From positions 1-64,000 of the forward strand of contig NC_012520.1 of NCBI RefSeq assembly GCF_000010805.1: a stretch of 64,000 nucleotides of DNA. Direction: 5' to 3'. This document shows, piece by piece, positions 59,677 through 64,000 of this stretch (its first letter is position 1; every line of letters starts with the position of its first letter). The translations under genes and the position numbers were made by a program. Origin of the DNA: Rhodococcus opacus B4 (GTDB lineage: Bacteria; Actinomycetota; Actinomycetes; Mycobacteriales; Mycobacteriaceae). A model generated the notes under the pieces. That model did not search any database. It worked only from the letters and a program-made list of their open reading frames with translations, and was not told the origin of the DNA.

Positions 59677-59698
59677 GGTAACACTCTTGAGTGTTACC
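59677..59698. promoter_or_regulatory. Inverted repeat operator upstream of the MmyB-like gene
   Basis: GGTAACACTC-TT-GAGTGTTACC, a perfect 10-base inverted repeat 67 bases before the regulator start. Autoregulation is the natural reading. Confidence 0.6.
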
Positions 59699-60415
59699 CC
59701 CCTGCTGGACAACGCAGTTCCCGACCTGATGGAATGTTTTCCCAGAAGACTCACAGCTGCGTGGCAGGCAGACGAGTGCGGGTCGACAGTCGCGCCGAGG
59801 GGGAGGGCCCAGGCGGGTTGCGGAGGGGAAAGCGTTTATGCCACGTGCAGCACAATGGGGTTCACGTGTGCGATCGACGGGGACGGTGCTCGGCGTTCGG
59901 CTACTCGTGCTCGACGTGGCACGGCACGGATCGCTAGGCGTGCTGAGGCGATGGTCGAGCCAAGCAGAGACGCCTAAAACGGTCCGCAGGCATGTTTACT
60001 ATGACCATTTCAAACCCGACTGCCTATATAGGGCAATAGAAGTAGTCGGACAACGGCATGCCGCGCAGTTTGCCCAACGCCGGATAGTCGGAACCGTCGT
60101 CTCCGGCACCCGAGGTCGGGATATCGCCGGACACACAGGTTTTCATGCACATACCGGCGAAAACGTAGCGGCGTGCACAACTGCCATGGCGAGCAACACG
60201 GTCGCCGCCCCACCGAAATCCGCCACGCAACGCAGCTGGTTCACGCGCCCAGCGGCGCCCTCACACGCACCGGACCAGTCGCACCGGATGGCGTCACCAG
60301 TCCGTTGGAGCTTTGCAGGTGACGTGGTCGCAGCGAACGTGTCCAGGTACCTCTCTACTGTTCGCCATACGAAAGTCTCCGATACGTCCACACGTCCACT
60401 GTGAAGGACCACCAC
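59699..60415. other. Spacer before the Tad-type cluster, no clear gene
   Basis: About 700 bases without a convincing gene. On the minus strand two overlapping short frames end at 60143 (LLAMAVVHAATFSPVCA) and 60024 (MKTCVSGDIPTSGAGDDGSD), which could be a small membrane peptide and a Cys-containing peptide, but neither has a ribosome site. The promoter of the Tad-type operon must lie towards the right end. Confidence 0.35.
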
Positions 60416-61123
60416 ATGGCATCCCTGCTGACCAAGAAAATCGACAAGCTCCGCTCGTCCGGGGATGACCTGCCCCCGGCTCACAACGAAGCAGATCAGG
60501 ACGACCCACCCGATCTGAATACCCGCGCGCGCGTCCGACGACGCCCCATCTACCTGGCAATCGGTGTCGCACTCGTCGTGGTGGCAGTGATCGGCATGCT
60601 CACCGCGGTCAACGCGATGCGCGCAACCACCGATGTGCTCGTCCTGACGAACGAAGTGCAGCAAGGCGAGACCATCGAGTCCAAGGACTTGGCCGCCAAA
60701 TCGGTCAACGTCGATGCCGATCTCGGTGCGCTGCCCGCCAGCGAACGCGGCCGCGTCGTAGGAATGAGTGCCAGCACCCGGTTGCCGGCCGGCACCGTCC
60801 TGCTCCCGTCCGCGATCACCGATCAGGTTGTCCCCGGGGAAGGCCTCACGATGGTCGGCATCACGGTGAGCTACAGCCACCTCCCCTCCGAGCCGATCGT
60901 CCCCGGCGACATGGTCCGTGTCGTGGACACACCACGCGACCAGGACGACCCGCCCGTACAGGGCCCGATCAACACGAAGGCGCAGGTGTACTCCACCAAA
61001 GAGATCCCCGAAGCCGGCGAGACAACGCTCAACCTGCTCGTGCCCGAGGCAGAGGCCAACTGGGTCGCCGCCCGCGGCGCAACCAAGCGTGTCGCGATCG
61101 TCCTCGACAACCGAGTGCGGTGA
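60416..61123 (+). CDS. CpaB/RcpC-like SAF-domain protein
   Basis: 235 residues from ATG 60416 (MASLLTKKIDKLRSSGDDLP) with GAAGGACC upstream. A cytoplasmic start, one membrane helix (PIYLAIGVALVVVAVIGMLT), then a SAF domain (TNEVQQGETIESKDLAAKSV, ASTRLPAGTVLLPSAITDQV). CpaB/RcpC proteins work in Tad/Flp pilus assembly outside the membrane. First gene of a tight operon with CpaE-, TadA- and TadB-like genes. Confidence 0.75.
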   Translation: MASLLTKKIDKLRSSGDDLPPAHNEADQDDPPDLNTRARVRRRPIYLAIGVALVVVAVIGMLTAVNAMRATTDVLVLTNEVQQGETIESKDLAAKSVNVDADLGALPASERGRVVGMSASTRLPAGTVLLPSAITDQVVPGEGLTMVGITVSYSHLPSEPIVPGDMVRVVDTPRDQDDPPVQGPINTKAQVYSTKEIPEAGETTLNLLVPEAEANWVAARGATKRVAIVLDNRVR

Positions 61124-61129
61124 TCGGCG

Positions 61130-61948
61130 ATGTTTCTCGCACTAACATCCGCCTCACGCTCACCCGGTGTGAGCACCACGGCGCTCGCCCTGGCCCTGAA
61201 CTCACCGACCGACCGGACTCTGCTCGTAGAAGCGGATGCCATCGGGTCCTCGCCGGTCCTGGCCGGATACATGCTCGGAAACCACTATCACGATCGTTCC
61301 TTGATCAATCTCGTCGACGCGAATCGTCACGGGCGCCTCAAGGCTGCTCTGGCCGAGCAACTCATCCAGATCCCGGAATCGTCGGTGTCATTGCTCCCGG
61401 GGCTGGTCCACTCCGCCCAGGCAGATGCGATGCGGCCCGTGTGGGGACCGTTGGGTGTCCACCTGGCCGGATTGAGCGTCGACGACACCAACGTGATCGT
61501 CGACGCCGGCCGGATCGGGCAACGCGGCGCTCCAGTCGAACTGATCGTCAACGCGACAACGATCGCAATCGTCACCCGCACTGAGCGAACGGCAATCGCA
61601 GCGTTACGCGCCTCGCAGAACGCCCTGCGACAGCAGCTCTCCGCGGTGCAATCACGGGCAAGTCTGGGGCTGATCCTGATCGGTGAGTCCCCCTACAACG
61701 CAGAAGAAGTCACGAAAGTCACCGGACTTGACGTCATCGCAGTCCTGCCCGACTCCGATGACGCCAAGGTCTTCTCGGACGGGTTGTCCATCAGCAAATG
61801 GCGCCGTCGCCGCTCGATCTACCTGCACACCCTCCACCGCAGTACCTGGCCGAAGATCACCAAATTCGCGGTGAGCCATCAGGCGGACTGGAAGTCCGGT
61901 CCCACGCTCAATGCGGCGCTGCCGACACTGACAGGAGAACGTCGATGA
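61130..61948 (+). CDS. CpaE-like ParA/MinD-family protein
   Basis: 272 residues. It starts directly with the P-loop strand (MFLALTSASRSPGVSTTALA); the Lys of the deviant Walker A is absent (SPGVSTT), so ATP use may be altered or lost. LLVEADAIGSSPV replaces the usual DxDxxxG, and VIVDAGRIGQ stands at Walker B. In Tad systems such proteins place the machinery at its site. It overlaps tadA (ATGA). Confidence 0.7.
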   Translation: MFLALTSASRSPGVSTTALALALNSPTDRTLLVEADAIGSSPVLAGYMLGNHYHDRSLINLVDANRHGRLKAALAEQLIQIPESSVSLLPGLVHSAQADAMRPVWGPLGVHLAGLSVDDTNVIVDAGRIGQRGAPVELIVNATTIAIVTRTERTAIAALRASQNALRQQLSAVQSRASLGLILIGESPYNAEEVTKVTGLDVIAVLPDSDDAKVFSDGLSISKWRRRRSIYLHTLHRSTWPKITKFAVSHQADWKSGPTLNAALPTLTGERR

Positions 61949-63591
61949 ACTCCGACGACGCGACTCAGCCTCCGCAGAACAAGATCACGGAACTTCCCTT
62001 CTTCTCAGCCCCGATCCCGGACGCCGACCTCGCAGGTGGGGGCCGCAGTTCCATATCGGAAATCACGCTCCCCGACACCGATCCGTTGCGATCGCTTCGC
62101 CTACACGAACTGCCACCGGCCAGCACCAAAGGGCACAGCGGCACTGCGCGACGGTCCGTGCCGCCGGCCGCGAAGGTCAAGGTCGATCGCGCCCTGGTCC
62201 GCGCTCTGCAGAAAGAAGCTGCGGAACTGTTGCGTGACTACCGGTCAGCGCGTGACCGCGAGCGCCACGACCCGAAGAACGCCGGCAAATACTTCGCCCC
62301 GTTCACCGAGGAGGAAGAACGCGAGTTCGGCCGTGAGACGATCACCGGCCTGGTCAAGAACCACGTCCAGAAGACCATCAACTCCGGCGGCGAAGCCTTC
62401 ACAATCGTCGAAGAAGAAGCCCTGATCAAGGCCATCTTCGACGCGCAGTTCAACCTGGGCCCGCTGCAGGAACTCGTCGAAGAGCCGCACGTCACCGACA
62501 TCTTCCTCAACGGCGCGGCCGTCTACGTCAAGTTCCCCGACGGACACTATGAACACCGCGACCCAGTGGTCGACACCCCCGAGGAACTCCTCGAGTGGAT
62601 GGGACTGCTGGCCTCACGCGCCGACAACGGCGGCCGGCCATTCTCCCGGCTCAATCCGTCACTGCGTCTGACAATGCGCGGAGGCCACCGACTGTCGGTC
62701 ATGGGCTACTCGGTCAAACGACCCTCGGTGGCAATCCGCATCCACCGCCTCAAGAACATCGCCCTCGATCAGCTCGCCATCGAACATCGGATGATGCCGA
62801 TCGAGCTCGCGACCATCCTCTCGTGCGCGGTCCGCGGCGGTGCCTCGGTGGTCACCGGCGGCGGAATGGGCTTCGGAAAAACGACCTTCACGCGTGCACT
62901 GGCCAATGCGCTTCCTCTGCAGACGCGAATCGGAATCGCGGAAACCGAACGAGAACTCTTCATCGACGAACTGCCAGGCCGCGAGGATTTCGTGGTCGAC
63001 GCCGAGACAATCCTCGGCGGCGGAGAACGCGGTGCAGACGGCGAGCTCGCCGGCAGCTACACCCTCTCGGACATCCTGTACGAGTTCGTGCGACAGCAGC
63101 TCGACTACATGATCGTCGGTGAGGTCGCCGGTCACGAGATCCTCGCTCTTCTCAAGGCACTGCAGACGGCCAGAGGAGGGCTATCCACGACCCACGCGTA
63201 CACCGCTCGCGGTGTCGTCGACCGTCTGGTGAACCTGGCGACCGAACCCCCGATGAACGCGACGGTCGACTACGTCGAACGCCAGCTCGCAGAGCACATC
63301 GACCTGATCGTCCAACTCGGCACGAAGGTCCGCGTCGATGGCGAAGGGTCGCGCACCTCGGTCCGCTACGTCGACGAAGTCGTCTACGTCGAGCCCGGCG
63401 ACGACAAGAAGCCGTCCTTCTCCACGATCTACCGGGGATACTCGGACGGCACAGGAGAATTCGGATCCATTCCACAACCTCTGCTCCGCAAGCTGCTCGC
63501 CGGCGGATTCAAGCGAATCCACCTCCCCAGCGACAGCCTCCGCCACTTCGACGAAGAACGCGACCTCTACGACGATGAAGAGGTGGCGTGA
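61945..63591 (+). CDS. tadA: TadA-type secretion ATPase (VirB11/GspE family)
   Basis: 548 residues from ATG 61945. A helical N-terminal domain (to about 250) precedes the ATPase: Walker A GGGMGFGKTT (about 305-314), Asp box (IAETERELFIDE, about 332), Walker B QLDYMIVGEVAGHE (about 384-397) and the His box (LSTTHAYTARG, about 413). It energises pilus assembly or secretion from the cytoplasm. It could serve a Tad pilus, or VirB11 functions for the transfer apparatus, which otherwise lacks a VirB11 in the window. It overlaps both neighbours by a few bases. Confidence 0.88.
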   Translation: MNSDDATQPPQNKITELPFFSAPIPDADLAGGGRSSISEITLPDTDPLRSLRLHELPPASTKGHSGTARRSVPPAAKVKVDRALVRALQKEAAELLRDYRSARDRERHDPKNAGKYFAPFTEEEEREFGRETITGLVKNHVQKTINSGGEAFTIVEEEALIKAIFDAQFNLGPLQELVEEPHVTDIFLNGAAVYVKFPDGHYEHRDPVVDTPEELLEWMGLLASRADNGGRPFSRLNPSLRLTMRGGHRLSVMGYSVKRPSVAIRIHRLKNIALDQLAIEHRMMPIELATILSCAVRGGASVVTGGGMGFGKTTFTRALANALPLQTRIGIAETERELFIDELPGREDFVVDAETILGGGERGADGELAGSYTLSDILYEFVRQQLDYMIVGEVAGHEILALLKALQTARGGLSTTHAYTARGVVDRLVNLATEPPMNATVDYVERQLAEHIDLIVQLGTKVRVDGEGSRTSVRYVDEVVYVEPGDDKKPSFSTIYRGYSDGTGEFGSIPQPLLRKLLAGGFKRIHLPSDSLRHFDEERDLYDDEEVA

Positions 63592-64000
63592 TGTATCAGC
63601 AAATCGGCATCTTCCTGGTACTGCTGCTGTGCGCCGGGGTCGCCTGCATCGTCATGGGATGGAAAGACCGCCGCGATCCCACCGCGCCCACGCGTCAGCG
63701 CCGGCGCCGCAGCTCGTCGAAGATCCCGCGTAGCACCCAGATCCTGCTCGTCGTCGGCTTCGCCGCCGGCATCGTCGTGTCGTCCCTCTCGGGTTGGCTC
63801 TTCACCCTCTTTCTGGTCCCGGCGCTGCTGGTCGGCTTGCCGTACCTGCTCGGCCGTCCCGAAGCAGAACAGCAGATCAGTCGGCTGGCGGCCATGGATG
63901 AGTGGGCCCGCAACCTGTCCAGCAGCATGAAGGCTGGTTCGGGAATCGAGCACACCATCATCTCCACTCCGATCCCGGAGGCGCTACGTGAGGAGATCAC
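63591..64000 (+). CDS. TadB-like membrane protein (5' part, cut by window edge)
   Basis: ATG 63591 overlaps the tadA stop (TGATG). At least 136 codons are open to the edge. One N-terminal helix (IGIFLVLLLCAGVACIVMGW), a basic segment, a hydrophobic hairpin (LLVVGFAAGIVVSSLSGWLF and LFLVPALLVGLPYLLG), then AAMDEWARNLSSSMKAGSGI, the start of the T2SSF domain of TadB/TadC. The gene must continue beyond 64000, probably followed by tadC. Confidence 0.75.
   Translation, partial: MYQQIGIFLVLLLCAGVACIVMGWKDRRDPTAPTRQRRRRSSSKIPRSTQILLVVGFAAGIVVSSLSGWLFTLFLVPALLVGLPYLLGRPEAEQQISRLAAMDEWARNLSSSMKAGSGIEHTIISTPIPEALREEI

Noticed and set aside
60143..60880. 245-codon minus-strand frame over the CpaB-like gene
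   Set aside because: Shadow frame; the plus-strand gene has a SAF domain and correct operon spacing.
1..64000. rRNA, tRNA or relaxase (TraA/MobF) gene
   Set aside because: No tRNA cloverleaf, rRNA-like stretch or relaxase motif (three-His cluster) was recognised on either strand.

Overview
The window is about 64 kb of high-GC actinomycete DNA that reads as a large plasmid or other conjugative replicon, not core chromosome. A Mycobacteriales host (Rhodococcus, Gordonia or Nocardia type) is likely: it has DUF4192 and cutinase-family proteins, a Tap/Tpg-like gene pair, a TcpC/TcpE/VirB4 transfer operon and many IS3, IS30 and IS607 elements. No rRNA, tRNA, CRISPR array or relaxase gene was seen. 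All statements come from reading the sequence; no database search was run.

Layout. 1-118: packed palindromes with GCTGCGC centres, like an actinomycete linear-replicon telomere. 0.2-5.3 kb: a DUF4192 gene, a decayed DUF4192 copy, and an IS607-type unit whose recombinase gene is split by an IS3 element but whose TnpB is intact. 5.3-12.8 kb: a translationally coupled minus-strand operon led by a 1,791-residue protein that appears to fuse a CHC2/Toprim primase, a DUF927-like ATPase and a Tap-like region, followed by a Tpg-like gene and three small genes. 12.8-18.0 kb: maintenance region with ParA, two related putative DNA-binding partners, G-rich iterons, and a roughly 850-bp array of degenerate 12-bp units based on GCGTGA directly upstream of parA. 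19.2-22.9 kb: sigma-like factor, small membrane protein and an unusual cutinase-family protein. 23.2-32.3 kb: transfer operon (TcpC/VirB8-like, small membrane protein, TcpE-like, VirB4, VirB6-like, peptidoglycan hydrolase). 32.4-33.3 kb: toxin-antitoxin pair. 33.3-35.6 kb: repeat-rich and mostly non-coding. 35.6-39.6 kb: FtsK/TcpA-type coupling ATPase and a membrane pentapeptide-repeat protein. 41.3-47.6 kb: an IS3 element carrying a nested IS30 element and a nested two-recombinase Tn554-like element. 47.4-50.1 kb: exact 1,339-bp tandem duplication with a two-gene membrane operon. 50.3-54.2 kb: small accessory genes. 54.3-57.7 kb: six tiny overlapping or coupled ORFs for aromatic-rich peptides, the fourth split by an IS3 element that itself carries IS30. 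58.0-59.7 kb: hydrolase and MmyB-like regulator. 60.4 kb to the end: Tad-type cluster (CpaB/SAF, CpaE-like, TadA, TadB, the last cut by the window edge).

How it fits together. The first 16 kb looks like replication, end maintenance and partition of a linear plasmid. The 23-38 kb block is a mating apparatus of the Gram-positive TcpA/VirB4 type, and the Tad-like cluster may supply a pilus or adhesion. A 45-bp element (TGTCAC-N16-GGATCTTCC) occurs four times at identical internal spacing, upstream of a small maintenance gene, the transfer operon, the coupling ATPase and a small membrane gene. This suggests one regulon, possibly read by the element's own sigma-like factor. The most novel items are the micro-ORF peptide cluster, the 12-bp array, the primase-Tap fusion with telomere-like ends, and the IS30 element inserted twice at the same conserved transposase codons.
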